Source of the DNA: Sisyra terminalis
Lineage: Eukaryota > Arthropoda > Insecta > Neuroptera > Sisyridae
Assembly: GCA_958496175.1 (NCBI GenBank)
Contig: OY292275.1
Location: 42,299,701-42,363,700 of the forward strand
Direction of reading: 5' to 3'
DNA length: 64,000 nt
This document shows positions 46,447 through 59,300 of the stretch, piece after piece. The translations under genes and the position numbers were made by a program. The notes under the pieces are model-generated. The model saw nothing but the letters and a program-made list of their open reading frames with translations. It did no database searches and was not told the DNA's origin. Each line of letters starts with the position of its first letter. The stretch's first letter is position 1.

Positions 46447-46620
46447 AAATAATTAATAATGTTCTTGGGAACTTGGACTCAAATAATAAGACGTTAAATT
46501 TTTTTTCAAATCATCTCAACGTTTCGTTGGTATTTATTTCCGAACGAAACGTTGAAATGATTTGAAAATTTAACGTCTTATTATTTGAGTCCATGTTCCC
46601 AAGAACATTAATAATTATTT
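46447..46620. mobile_element. Head-to-head inverted duplication of the Penelope-like family-1 end
   Basis: The left arm 46447-46540 (AATGTTCTTGGGAACTTGGA … TCTCAACGTTTCGTTGG) is the reverse complement of the right arm 46541-46620 (AACGAAACGTTGAAATGATT … GTTCCCAAGAACATTAATAA). Each arm repeats the downstream part of the 19.7-kb scrap, including the CGAAACGTTGA that closes a hammerhead-like core. The left arm, read on the minus strand, still has GGAAATAAATACCAACGAAA, half of stem II. Divergence between arms is low, so the duplication is fairly recent or maintained. Confidence 0.65.
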
Positions 46621-49206
46621 ACCACACCATGGATGAGAGCAACCAGGATTTATGTTTATAGTTTACTTTAGTTAATTATATTTATATTTGTTTTATATAA
46701 TTAAATAATATTTTTCATGCAAAAATTCTCCTATAATCCAGCTTTTAACTTTTGACTTACATTAACTATGTAGTTTTGTGAATACTCAAAAAATTCTGAT
46801 ACTATCGAAATGCGTTAAAAAATTATATTAATTTAGATCTTATGAGTATTCATAAAACTATATTATTATAAAATTGAACATAAATTGGGGATGAAATTCC
46901 GTATGATCACAGAACATTACTTTCATATGACATGATAAATTAATACATACTTGGGTTATAAGTTCTACCAGAATACTTAAGCTTTATCTAAAAGGAAAAA
47001 CGGCGAAAATTGTTTACAAAGAAATTTTATGAGATTTTTTTTATTGGCAACATTATGGTTTCCTTTTTCTCAGCAAAAATTATTGTTAATATAAAACTAA
47101 GTCATTATAACCAAGTTTATTAGTATGGAGAATGAAAAATCAGTGCTTATCATCATTACTTTTTATGCTAAAACTTTTAAGTAGTAGTACATGACCTTTT
47201 TGTTTCGACAATTATTTAACTTTTTTTTTTTATAAAATTCTAAAATTAAAAGCTTTGTTTTTTGTCAATTGATATATGAGTAAATAAATATAAATAAAAT
47301 GGGTGTAAATGTAAATATTGTTTTTTTGAATGTGTGTAAATATAATAGAATAAATTCTCTTTTTTAAAAGCTGCTATTTTGAATTTGTTTTTTTTTTTTT
47401 GTATATATATTAAATTGTAAATTAACTTCCGAATAAAAACTGATTTTTATGCTTTTTTACATAAGCCATCATATTTGCTAGAATTTATTCTAAGTAGTTA
47501 ACTTAAAGTCATTGTTTTTATTTATTTAGTACTTTAAGTTCGTAAATCGAAGATGATCAATGTTTGTTTTGTTTTTAGATAAAATTTGCTAGGGTAACTG
47601 GGTTAAAAGAGTTTTAACCCAATCACTTACTATAAGCTCTTAGGTATATGATTAAAGATTGTAGGAATTCATTATAGAACTACATAAAGCAGAGCCAATG
47701 GCGAATGTTTTCATTGTTTTAGAATCAATTTTCTGCGATACTACTTAGTCAATAGTAATATATCACATTACAATACAAAATGGAGGGGAAAAGCAAATAT
47801 TTTCATGCGTGGGAACTTGTCAAAACCATTCAGTATATTCAATCGTTTCGTAAATTATCCATAATTTATTTAATTTTAAGTTTTTGCAGCGACTTAAACG
47901 CACATTAATTACAGTAATTAGAACCGAAGCAAAGTAGCCTTGATATCGAAATCGATGACCAGAAAATATTTCCAGTTGGCTCGATCGAGGAAGAATTTAT
48001 TCGATTTTGAAAGAATTTATATATTGACCGATTGATGACGGTAATTATGTCCCACTCGATAATAGCACACATGTACAAAATGAAATTAAATTATAATTGA
48101 TCAGAAAAAAAATCAATGATTTTTCCACTTTCTAAATATTTTCATTCAATTCAATTGAACTTACAATGTTAAAAGTGGGTCCTAAAGAAGAAGAAAAAAC
48201 GGGAATGGAAAATGGTAGGGATTTTCTTTTGGTAGCATTGACTTAACCATTGTAATTTAAAAGTTACAGTGTTATTAGCTAGTAATGATCTATTATTTAT
48301 AAAAAAAAAGTTCAAATACTTAATAAACCAAGAAGAAGAGATAAAAAAGAGAATAAGTTGAAAACATATTGAAGAAAATTATCGCCTGTTCTATTTTATT
48401 AATTTATAGTTACAAACAACCAACACACATACAATGAAAATTCGTTGTACATACAATGAAACACACATACACTATACGTCCATGATAGACTTTTATTATC
48501 TAGAAAATATAAATTATTGCCACAAATTACTATTGTGAGATCGTTATCCGTTCTCAGATCGACCAATTAAACCTTTTGGATTGTTATTAACTTGATTTAG
48601 GGCCAAATTACACGTGCTATGTATATATTCATTCTTATTTTATTTTTCTTTGATTATAATTATTTTTTACTTTTTGGATTTATTAAAAAATAATTTAATT
48701 TCTTTGTCTTATAATCTGTTGTACAATGATTAAGGAAAGATGAAAAAAATGACTTGTACAACGCATAAATTAATAAACTCCCGTAATAAAGTTTAATTAA
48801 TTGAAATTCTCTCGATTTTTAATTGCTACGTAATAAAAAGTTTCTTATTTTATGTTCAGAAGATAAAAATTGATTAGGTTTTCAGTTTTAAACGAGAGTT
48901 AATCAAAGTTGAATTCAAAATTATAACAGTAACATTTTTCGATATATTGTTTTTGAAAAAAATATTTTTATCATTTATTTACAATTAAAAATATTCAGCA
49001 AACTTTTTCTCTTGAAGAATATACTTTCTCAATGATTTCCAAATAAATTGTAAAAATTTATGAATTCAATCATTGGTTTCGGTCAAGTCAAATCCAAACA
49101 TCAAAATCTGATCTTTGGTTAGACATTAGTGAATACATACAATCCAAAATGAGTCAATTCATATTTGAATAATTTTTAGGGTTCCATGTTAAATATAATT
49201 CTTTCA
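46621..49206. other. AT-rich non-coding DNA
   Basis: No gene. Short direct repeats of ACACACATACA/ACATACAATGAAA lie at about 48422-48472. 47900-48060 and 48740-48800 are slightly less AT-rich. Nothing else recognised. Confidence 0.45.
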
Positions 49207-49474
49207 TTAGAGCCGGTATTTTCACTCATTGATAAATAGACAATATCCTTAATATGGCTATTTAAAAATAAGAATTCATCTCTTAGATAAATCCTACACG
49301 CGTATCCTACACTTACCACTATTCTTTGATGAAAATACGCCTGTTTTTTTTTATCTTCCGGATAAAATTTTAACTGTTAGAAAAATTTCAATATTTATAT
49401 GTGAAAATAAAGCCTCGTAATAGCTTTTTTTACGGATTTGTTCTACCTATCCGTGAGTAAAAATATCGACCTTA
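49207..49474. mobile_element. Foldback MITE, family 2, copy 2 (about 268 bp)
   Basis: The left end TTAGAGCCGGTATTTTCACT and the right end (reverse-complemented AAGGTCGATATTTTTACTCA) are inverted. The inside (AATATCCTTA…ATCTCTTAGATAAATCCTAC…TCTTCCGGATAAAATTTTAA…AATAAAGCCTCGTAATAGCT) matches 37265-37500 in the same direction. It lacks the left arm seen at 37.1 kb, so it is a deletion derivative. Duplication of target not clear. Confidence 0.7.
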
Positions 49475-49544
49475 AAGTTATTTTAATTGTCTTTCGAGTA
49501 TAAAATAAGTAAAAAATATTTCACTTGATACAAAGGAAAAATAA

Positions 49545-49559
49545 ATAATAATAATCAAA
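49545..49559. repeat. Target-site duplication (left) of SINE copy 3
   Basis: ATAATAATAATCAAA, repeated exactly at 49733-49747. Low complexity of the motif slightly weakens the argument. Confidence 0.8.
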
Positions 49560-49732
49560 TACCTACCAGTGGCCGAGCGGTCAAGGTGGCCACTCCAAAA
49601 GTGGTAGGTGTTCGGTTCGATCCTTGTATCGAGCAAATTTTCACTATTTCTCGTTTACGAATTTTTAATTAATCCTAGGGTCCATTAAGACCTTATTATT
49701 TTTAAAGCGACGGTAAATAACAATTGAAAAAC
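49560..49732 (+). mobile_element. tRNA-derived SINE, copy 3, with exact insertion borders
   Basis: A box TGGCCGAGCGG (49570-49580) and B box GGTTCGATCCT (49614-49624) are both close to the polymerase III consensus. The head resembles a serine-type tRNA. The body and tail (TTAATCCTAGGGTCC … AAAGCGACGGTAAATAACAA) match the other copies. It is flanked by the perfect 15-bp direct repeat ATAATAATAATCAAA at 49545-49559 and 49733-49747, which fits LINE-type target-primed insertion. This is the best-kept copy and the one most likely to have been recently active. Confidence 0.93.
49570..49624 (+). promoter_or_regulatory. Internal RNA polymerase III promoter of SINE copy 3
   Basis: TGGCCGAGCGG (A box) and GGTTCGATCCT (B box), with A-box start to B-box start 44 bp apart, a normal type 2 spacing. 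Confidence 0.75.
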
Positions 49733-49747
49733 ATAATAATAATCAAA
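49733..49747. repeat. Target-site duplication (right) of SINE copy 3
   Basis: ATAATAATAATCAAA, identical to 49545-49559. Confidence 0.8.
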
Positions 49748-49944
49748 AACGTGAACTTAAACACATATTCTGTTTGCAAATTGTTATAAAATGATTCTAG
49801 AATAATTTTTAATACTTTTTGTAGCATCTACTGTCTTTTAACACTAGTGAAGTAAATATTTCATATGTATAAGAGTATATATTTTTTATTTATTACCTTG
49901 CGATAAAGTCAGTTTCCCCCATGGTTCAATGATAATTCATTTAT

Positions 49945-50600
49945 CATTTCAATAAATTCGAAATTTTAATTTCTCTTCTTCCTTTTTTCTTGGAGCCTTC
50001 CAATTCCTTTTTTACACCTTCAAGTTTGAATTCTTTTTGAATTCTCAATATATGGCCTATTTATACATTTGTATAGAAGTCGAAATATTGTAGGCTAGAA
50101 ACCCTGTGGGTTCAATTCCTCTTATCAAATCTTTTTATTATACCCAAAAAAAATATATAGGCGCTTAGCGAATACAAAATTGAAGTTGTAAAAAAGTTGT
50201 TTTTTGCGAAATGGCTATATCTTATACAAATTTTATAATATTTCCTTTTCCTGGCAAGACGCTTCAATCTATAATGGTCTATCGTTTCAATAAATCCACG
50301 ATTATAATTTCTCTTCTTCCTTTTTTCTTGGGGCCTTTCTGATTCCTTTCTACACTATCAAGCTTAAATATTTTTCCTTTCAGAAAATGGCCTAACCAGA
50401 CATTAGTATATGAGTCAAAATATTGTAGGCTAAAAATCCCTCGGGTTCAGTTTCTAGTACCAAATTTTTCTATTGTATCAACAAAATAATACAGGCGCTT
50501 ACTGAATGCAAAACTGAAGTTTTCAAAACAAATTTTTTTATGGGAAATGACCATAACTTTCCGAATTTTATATTTTCTCCTTTACTTTAGCTACTTGCTG
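49945..50600. repeat. Tandem duplication, two units of about 338 bp
   Basis: Both units have CAATAAATYC, CTCTTCTTCCTTTTTTCTTG (49973 and 50311, 338 apart), CCTTTC.GATTCC, ATATGGCCTA/AATGGCCTAA, AATATTGTAGGCTA, GGGTTCA and AGGCGCTTA in the same order. Related decayed copies are visible near 26.65 kb and 60.3 kb (TTTTCATTTCAG…TAGTGG…CTGTAGGCTAC), so the unit belongs to a dispersed family. Its nature is unknown. Confidence 0.75.
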
Positions 50601-52335
50601 TAGCTTGTCTATTTCCTGCTACATTTTTACGATTTTAACTAACAGAAAATATTCAGAAGTTTCGATTTACTTGCAATTATCAATTAATACAAATAGAAAG
50701 GCGCTGGATATAATTTATATTGTCATAATTTGTACTGAATTTAACTTTAAATATTTAAGTTAAAATTAAAAATTTATAATCTTGACTCTAAAGTAAAATA
50801 ATTTATTAATTGTTGATGGTTTTTATTTTTATGTAAAATATAAATATTTCTTTAGTATTTTAGAAAAAGAAATTTCTGCTATCTTACTTTTCCAATCTCT
50901 TTAATTGTTATTACCTTGGTTTTCTTTGTTTTCAATAAATTTAATTTGAATATTTTATTTGAACTCTCATTTCACTCAACCTCACCCTCAATTGTCACGT
51001 GGATTGCTCCCACACAAACGCAAATTTGATATTAATAAATGAATTTACGTTTGTATTATCATTATTAGCTTTAACATTTCCCCATCAAACAAGCTCTCGT
51101 TTTTTCCGAATTCGATTGGCATCCATTACATATCCCCTAATTGGCAGATTATTATTTATCCATTTAAACCAGCAAATTAACATAAAATTTTCGCTTGTTC
51201 AAAATCACCCTCTAATTAGCCCCATCATTTAACATTAATAACAATATTATCTAAATTGGAAAATAATTTTCCGATTAATAAATTGAATAACGCAATTGTT
51301 ATTTGTACAAATGTGTTACGAGATTGTGATTCAAATGTTTTTTGGATTTGTTTGCGAGCGTTTTTTTATTTTTCCTGTTTTGTTTTAGTTTGCAGTGGAT
51401 TTTGCGGAAGGGAAAAGTGAAAAGCTCTTCTATTTGTCGTGTCGTGTGTTGGCTCGAGGGTGAAATCGAGGGTGGCTTTGTGTTGTCCAGCGCCAACTAA
51501 ACTGACCGTTCATCTTCAAGGCCGAGCTCAACTTTCAGAAAGGTCAGTCACATGTTGAATACGTTTTAGTAAGCAAAATTTGTTCTAAAGGTATTTTGAA
51601 AATGAAGCTTTTTGAGCTTTAAGTTAAAAATATACAAATCGTAGGTAATATAACTATCTTCATCGATTAAAAGTTTGGTATTACACGTGAAAAAATAACT
51701 TGATAAGTCGTGCTTTTTTATTTTTTGAGCTTAAGAAAAGTAAGTGATATTTAATCTGGTTTTGTTGTAATAAGATTGAAATCGTTATTGTTAGAGATTT
51801 CCGCATTTTTTCTGTTAGTGATTACAAAGTTTGTGACCTATGCTTGTGCGCCATTTTGGGTCATCACCCTTCTTATCAGGCTTTAGGAAGCAAAACCTTT
51901 AATTTAATTTGACTATCAATTGACATACATTCGTTCAAATGAAATAATTTTACTCCGTTTTCAAGTCAAATAAATAACTGGGAATTTTTTTATCTTTTTT
52001 TAAAAAATTGTGTAAAGTTTTCATTGTTAATTGATAAAGTTTGATTAAAATTTAAAATAGATAATATTTGTGCAGTTTAATATTGTCGTTTTTGATATCC
52101 GTTCCTACAGGTCTAAGTAAACTCAATCGTGTCTTAAGCAGATCGAGTATTCTAAATCTTATTCCTTATTTTTTCTTGGATGAAAACTGAACTGAAAAAT
52201 TATATTTTTGAGGTTCATTGAAAAATACCTTCTTACCCTAATCTAATTTTTCTCTTCTCCTACTTCTTCGGCATTTTCCAATTACAAATTCATTGTTTTT
52301 GGCCTCCATGGTTCTCTACTTTTCCAATCTCCTTC
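50601..52335. other. AT-rich non-coding DNA with a mixed patch at 50970-51540
   Basis: No gene. 50970-51250 is rich in TTAATTT/ATTAAT/TAATTA words and 51330-51540 is less AT-rich. Frames at 50999-51232 and 51299-51496 show no domain. A candidate conserved non-coding patch by composition. 51880-52330 has short CT-rich pieces of repeat origin. Confidence 0.35.
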
Positions 52336-52343
52336 TCTTAGAT

Positions 52344-52561
52344 CAGTGGTTCTTAACCTTGTTGGAGGTATTGAACCCTATCAGTGTCATATGCGCATTC
52401 ACTAAACTCTTTTTAATTGGAAAAATAAAATATGATTTTTTCAAATTCAAAACATAGGTTTATGATTATAGATACGTCATATGAGTCAAACCTTCGCCGA
52501 ACCCAAAAGACTGACTCACCAAACCTTTGGGGTTCGATTGAGCCCAAGTTAAGAACCACTG
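52344..52561. mobile_element. hAT-type MITE (218 bp), well preserved
   Basis: The ends are CAGTGGTTCTTAACCTTGTT and GTTAAGAACCACTG (inverted). It is flanked by the perfect 8-bp repeat TCTTAGAT at 52336-52343 and 52562-52569. Further inverted words lie inside (GAACCC / GGGTTC). No coding capacity. The minus-strand frame across it is accidental. The clean duplication suggests a younger insertion than the other hAT-type MITEs here. Confidence 0.9.
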
Positions 52562-52814
52562 TCTTAGATTTTTCTCTGCCATAGTTTGTTCGATGTAAGT
52601 TTCCCATCGCTGGTCTTCCTCTTCATCATTTTCTTGGAAGTTCCCATTTCAATACTCTTTTTGGCCATCTGTCATCTGACATTCTTTGAACATGGTAATG
52701 CCATGGTAATGCTCTTTTTCTATTGTCCTAATCATAGAAAATTTCACATTATTTTATCCATTCGTCTCCATATTTCTTATTTTATCTAAAAAAGTCCAAT
52801 TTCTGGTATTTCCT

Positions 52815-53050
52815 TTAAATTCCTCTGTGCTGCGTTTTAGAAAGTCTATTGCTCCCCAGCCTCCAGTTTCAATCAGTGAAACTCGTTTCTGTGACAAATC
52901 TCAGTAGTCAACCATTTGACACCTTATGTACGTATTCCAGCACTTCATATCTAGCTGTCCAGTTCTTTCCTTTATATTAATTTTTCTTCAAATAGTTGAC
53001 AGAGCATTTATTCTAATAGTATTGGTTTTCTGGAACTTCCAATTTAATGT
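52815..53050 (-). repeat. Dispersed repeat with decayed coding trace (copy 2)
   Basis: Minus-strand reading gives TGQLDMKCWNTYIRCQMVDY, stop, DLSQKRVSLIETGGWGAIDF, then LKRSTEEFKGN with few breaks. The 34.3-kb copy shows the same order, more decayed. The peptide conservation suggests a once-coding mobile element. I do not recognise the family. Confidence 0.55.
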
Positions 53051-53205
53051 CCATTCATCGCTATAATTATTTTGTTCTTAAAAATACCATTTCTTATGCC
53101 TTTAAACATCTTCTAAAATAGTTGTACTGTTTTTATTTTGTTTCTGATGATTGTTGTCGTTAGCCATATTTCTGACTTGCACAAAAATATGTTTTGGGTT
53201 ATACT

Positions 53206-53320
53206 TGTAATCAAAATACGTATCTGGGCAATATTTCAAAAATACATTTTTTAAACTTTTGTTCAGATTTAAGTCTTTAAACTTTATGTTAATTTTATTA
53301 CATAAATAATACGACAATAT
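53206..53320 (+). mobile_element. Penelope-like scrap, family 2, copy 2 (weak)
   Basis: AATCAAAATACGTATCTGGG followed by CAATATTTC..AAATAC and AATTTTATTACATAAATAA parallels the downstream parts of the copies at 46.38 kb and 63.1 kb. The hammerhead-like stem itself is missing. Confidence 0.4.
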
Positions 53321-56300
53321 ATTTTATAAATTTTATAAACAGTATAATTATTCAGCGAAAAAAATTAATTTGATTTTATATGGACCTCTATTTATTGCAC
53401 TTAGGTTATTGTTTTGAGTTGATCTGTTTCAAATTCCAAAGATTCTGGGCGTTAAACTTAAAGGTTATTAAGAGTTGGCTCATCAATATCGCTAAAGATA
53501 TTCTTAAAATACTTTGAGTTCTATTTATTTCTGATAACCTTAGAACTTTCACCTTTGTGGTAGTCCCAGATCCGCAACGAAACATATGTTCCATTAAATG
53601 GGTGGGAGGTTTAAAGAATAGGTACGACTAAAGTTCAATATATGTGTCGAAAACCATCTTTATTCTTTGAAAACTTAAAGTAAATATGTGAAATATTTCT
53701 TATTATTCAACCATGGTCGAATGCCCTACTGTTAATGAATTGGCGTTATGATCCACACAAAAAAAATCATTTATGGTTTGATCTTTTTCCAAGATTTTCT
53801 GGATTATAGTTTTTGAGTAATTAGCCAAAAAATGACTGGCTTTTGAAATTTTTGATCTGATTTCCAAATATGTCAACGAATAGAAATTAGGTGTTTGAAT
53901 CCACTGGTTTCATCCCCTTTATCATTGGCCTTTATTCTAAAACGAGTGATACATTAAAATTACTTTTTATACGATATTTCCTTAGCTATTGAAAAAATAT
54001 TCGAATATGATTAAGGAAAATCTTATTTACTACAAAAATAGATTCTTTACACTGTTCCACAAGTTTCGTAGTTTTCGCACAAAATGTTCCTAAACTATGA
54101 ATTTATGAAAACCCAGTTTTTGAAATTATAATTGCGGAAGTACCAATGAAATTTTTTGCATTGGTTTCAACTTGTAACTTTAAAATGGGCAGAATTTATG
54201 GATTTGCATTTTAAAAATAGATTTTTATGGCTTTAACTTTAAAATACGAATATCATCTTAATGTTAAAGGTTGTGAAAAGGGAAAGAAAAATAAAAAACC
54301 GTAGCAGTAACTGAAAGTTTGTAATATTTGACAAAAGATTTTTCTTTTAAATTTTATGATTACTTTTGATGAAAGCTATTAAATATTTGTGGTTAACAAA
54401 TTAAAAATATAATATGTATTTTAAAACCACCTGTTTTAAATTCTCGTAAGAGAACCTTTTAATACGAGGCGAATTTTAAGAATGCGGTCATCAGAAAAAC
54501 CTTAATCATTGAGTATTAAAAATATATCCACTATTTTCCTTTCTTTCCAATTGAACAGTGGTTGTTGGCAAGAAAAAGCCGGTAAGACAAGATTTTGAAT
54601 TTACACATTCATGCGACTAAGTCCTAGTGACCCAGAACAACAAATTTACTTTCTTGCTCACGTCGTCTCATTTCTCCTCTGAAAAAAAGTTAGGAGGGGG
54701 AGGTTTCTGGAATGTCTTCCTTCCAATCGAGGAAGTAGTAGTAAAAGCAGTGGCGGGAAATAGCACTCTTTTTGAATAAACAATTATTCGATAATTTCCA
54801 TCAGGTAGAAGACGATGCCGATGGGATATCGGAACAAAATGGGGCGTTAAGTGACACTCAGCACGTGTCGTGCGGTCGTTGTCGCCTCCAACATCGAAAC
54901 ACCAGCGAAAGAACGACGAGGGATGAAATGGGGTGGGTTGAGAAAGCACGATGCGAATCACTGAAATGCCATCCACGTAAACTTTGACCTAGACCGTTTT
55001 ATTAAGTCATGAACATGAAACGAAACGAACACGACAACATTTCCCTTTCTTTCTCCTCATCGTCTTTTGAATATACCACTTGTTTTCCAGACCCAAAATC
55101 ATAACCTAAAATCAAACCACGTCTAGTTTACTTCCTATATCTATACAACCATGGTATAAGTAGTTTTTAATTTTTATCAGAAGCATTCATGACCGATCAT
55201 ACTTTGACCCACATGACGTAATCTGGCTCACTAACCAGAAACTCCCTCTATTGAAACAAATACGAACAGAAAAATTAAACCGTATAACATTAATAAATTT
55301 TTAGGACAATAAATAATTTTTGCTTGCAACTAAGAATTTTTGTTAAAGAGTGTAAGTGAGATCAAGTAGAGATTTTCTCTCACTCGACTCAGCTACTTTC
55401 GAAATTATTTGAAAGTAGCAAATCAACTTTTTACTTTTATATAAGATTTATCTTTCATATACTCAGTTAAATGAACCTCTAACTCTGAAAATATTCTCTT
55501 TACTTTAACATTATCTTTATCTTTCCTACACTTCCCCTCTTTCGTCTCCATTATGCACTAATATCAACATATTTAACACACATAATTTGTTTAATAAAAC
55601 AACGATAGAGCAACACAAAAGAAAAACAATATGTTTTGTAATATTTTTCAAATAATTTCTCTTCCGAATCGAAAATATCGACGATAACAATCGTAAAACA
55701 CGAAAAATTATAAACGATTTATGCGTGAACATGCATACACTTAACTGTTGCTGTTCCAAATGGAAAATCGATAATTCTTCTTTTGAATTTCAGCCGGTAT
55801 TGTTTGGAAAAGTCATGTTTTTTGTGTAGAAAACTTAGATTAGTTTTTAAAGAGCTTAGAAGTTTTTTGTTTTATACCTACATCTAAATGACTTGAGAAA
55901 ATCTTAGTTTATTTGATTAACCACAGGGTAAATCATGAATTTCTTTAGAAGTCACGATTCATAGTTCCCTTAATCTCACTTTACACTATTATTTTATTAA
56001 TAGTTTTCACTACAATCACCAAGAATCATAAAGCTCTAATATAAAGTTTCCTATTCTGAAGCCCATTCTCCACATTATGTAATTTGAAGGCGGATGGGGG
56101 AGGGGAACTCAAAGATGGAATTTTCTGGAATTTAAATTTCTGTTTTTTTACTCTTAATAGCAGCTGCAGCTTATATGGAGAGCATAAGATTTCAAGAACA
56201 CTTTGAATGGGATTTAGCTCATAAAAGCTCTAACCCTTAATATTAAGGTGAATAGTTTTAATATTAGGCTGAAAATTTTACCTACCTTGAAAAATGTAAA

Positions 56301-59300
56301 GTTTTAAATTAAAGTGACTTATACTTATTTAACATGAATTTTAAATTGATAATCTAATTTATGCCTAGAAATTTTTTGCCGTATTGCAAATTTATAAATA
56401 AATCAATGAAGCCATTGATAATTGGATTTTCAGAGACTTTTCAAGAGTTTTCTAGAAATATTTTCAATAAATTCAAATAAAATTGCTTTATTATTACTAT
56501 ATATTTCGTATACATCAAGCTGATACTCGCAACTTCAGTAGCTGGTCGTAGGAATATATATACCGTCGTAGTAATATGAAATTCAAATTACATTACATTT
56601 AATTTTGATTTAGATAAAAAAATCTGTGCTTTTTTAACTGATTTTTTTATGTTTAAGGGCCTATACTATTATATTGCTATTTATTGTTATAGACAATCGT
56701 CTATACTTTTACCTATGATTATATTTTGTTATGATTTTACCAATATGTATTAGAACTATCTTTAAAATATGGTTCGAATTGTGGTCATCTTATTCTAATA
56801 TATGGTAAAAAAACTTATTAGATTACTTTGAATAATAAAATAAGTTTATGTTTTGTAAAAAAAACGTGAATAAAATCTTACATTTGAAGGTTTGATCTCG
56901 TGTTTAGAAACGTTTCATGATTGGTTACAATTCTATGACGTCACACATAAGTAAACAGTTTCTCCTGAATTTCCTATTATTGTAAATCGACTGATTTAAA
57001 TATTTACTCCTTATAACACTTCTCTGCTTTCTTATAAATTTCAAAATAACAATGTTTTCATAAAGTTTTATGTATCAAATTGGGGAATTGTGAACACTGA
57101 CAATAGAAATATACTTAAAGTAGATGTACCAATAATTTAACAACTTTTCAAAGGTATAGACCATTTTTATGCAACGAAACTTAAAAATGTAAAAAACACA
57201 GTGTAGTCATTTAATGATTGTTAATAATAACTTCATGGAAATTACTCAATATAAAAAAGTTAAAATGTAGTGTAAAATGTTATAAAGTTACGTTTTAGGA
57301 TGTTTAATTAAATTGATTTTTGACAAAACTTTCAATAAAGACCAGTTTTAGTAAAAATTCAGTAGTTACTTTACTATAATAGATTACAATTAATGCTTAC
57401 CCCAAAACGATCTTCATATATGTATACAATTGATTTATCTAATATGCTATTAGGGTCTAGACGAGTTAAACTTAACCACTTTTCGGTTTTTAGGACTCAT
57501 TGAAACTATAACCAAGAGCTTTTTAAGGGCTTTTATCGATGTACTTGTACATTATGTTACTAGGGACCACCTGTAAATTAGTGCTACAAATTTCAATAAT
57601 TGTATATATATATACTTAAGTGTGACGTCACCTGATTGGTGCCTTGTTAAAAACTACGGTTTTATGCATACTATTTTTAAGCCAAACTTCAATATTCATT
57701 TTTTATCATACATAAAAGAGTTCTACAAAAAATATCAATGTACTCTACGTTTAAAACACAACTATTTTTGAGTAGTAGTCAAATATATAGAAAAACCAAA
57801 TATAGTATTATATCTAAACGGCCCATGAGCCGTATGCAGTTCTTCAAAAGGTCAATTACGGGTCAACTTATGGATTAAAAATATTTTTATGTTTTTAACT
57901 TTCCTGAATGAACTATGGTGCAAATATATACTATAAAACAATTGAAAATTATTTGTTCAGGTGTTGAGCAAATAAGTTATTAATCCTACAATGATTTCAT
58001 GATCAGATGCTTGAGCCAAAGTTTTCATTTATTTTCTTTTAAAGTATGAATAAAATTGCTTTTATTTTGCAAAATTTGTACTAATAATAGAAATTTATAA
58101 AAGTAAAAATCGATCAGCTGATCAGCGAATATTTTAAAGATTCGAAGAAATTAATAACAAGTTTAATTTGGAATTCTAAAAAATAGCAAGTCACGAGCTA
58201 TTTAGGTAGTTCACAATAAAGGTCAATTACTATCCTCATGAAACTCCTTAAATACAAAAGAAATATAAAGTAACGTTTTTCTTACTATAATAGTACAAAG
58301 AAATTATCTTCATTATTCCTATTTAATAAGAAAATATAATACATGTGATCTCGGTAGATTGAATTTCTAGTAATTGGGAAAGTGTTTATCAATAGTTCGA
58401 ATAAAAATATAGAATTAATTAGTCACGTTAAATATTTTCCACCACCGTCATATATTTTCACAACAAAAATTATTTAATTAAAATTGTTTTAGAATAATGA
58501 GAAGCCATAAAAATTTATAGATCAGCAATTAATACTAATGGTATAGATCACGTTGTATAGTATTATTTAAAATTATTTAATCAGTAAAAATACTTGTGAT
58601 ATATATCGTAACACTTGTAAAAAGAGTTTGAATTGCTTTCTTTTTGTATTCGAACAATTTTATGAAGACCTACATTTGCCCTTTTGAAGATATGGTAATA
58701 TGAAAACAAATGAGTTTTAATGTATACCATCATTATTCATTCGTTTATTATTGATAACAAACTTTTACACAACTGAAAAAAATGAAATTAAAATAAAATG
58801 TGTACTAAATATAGCAGTCTCGATACTTTTCTTTCTCATTGAATTATAGAAGAACTTAGTATGGCAAAATAATGTTAAAATTTTTAAAAAAACCACAAAA
58901 GTTTTCTTCCCTATTCTACATTTTATATGGAAGGAATCAATAAAAGAAATAGCAAATTATTAAGAATATATTAAAAAAGAAAGAAAAAAAAAGCGTATAA
59001 ATTTCTGATAAAAAAGCTTTAGACAAGAAATAAAAGGTATTCATAGTAACTTAACGATTTTATCATATATTTTTAAAAGAAAAATTTCACTTGTTCTTGG
59101 CGAATAATGAGAGAAAATATTAATATTATTTTTTAAAAGATAGAAAAGATGACACTTATACATCAAAGTAAAAGAGTTTTTATCGAAAATGGTTTATTAG
59201 AATTCTTCTATATTTAAAAAAAACGAGTGTGATCGGAAGATTCCCGTCAGGAACTAGGTTTTATATGTTTTTTTTCAACTATGAATATAATTGGAAAAAT

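Noticed and set aside
53540..53595. GCAACGAAAC near 53576 as a third hammerhead-like core
   Set aside because: No matching CUGANGA box with a short stem II can be drawn.
54668..54987. 102- and 71-codon frames on opposite strands
   Set aside because: Mutual overlap and no domain; left as a mixed-composition patch.
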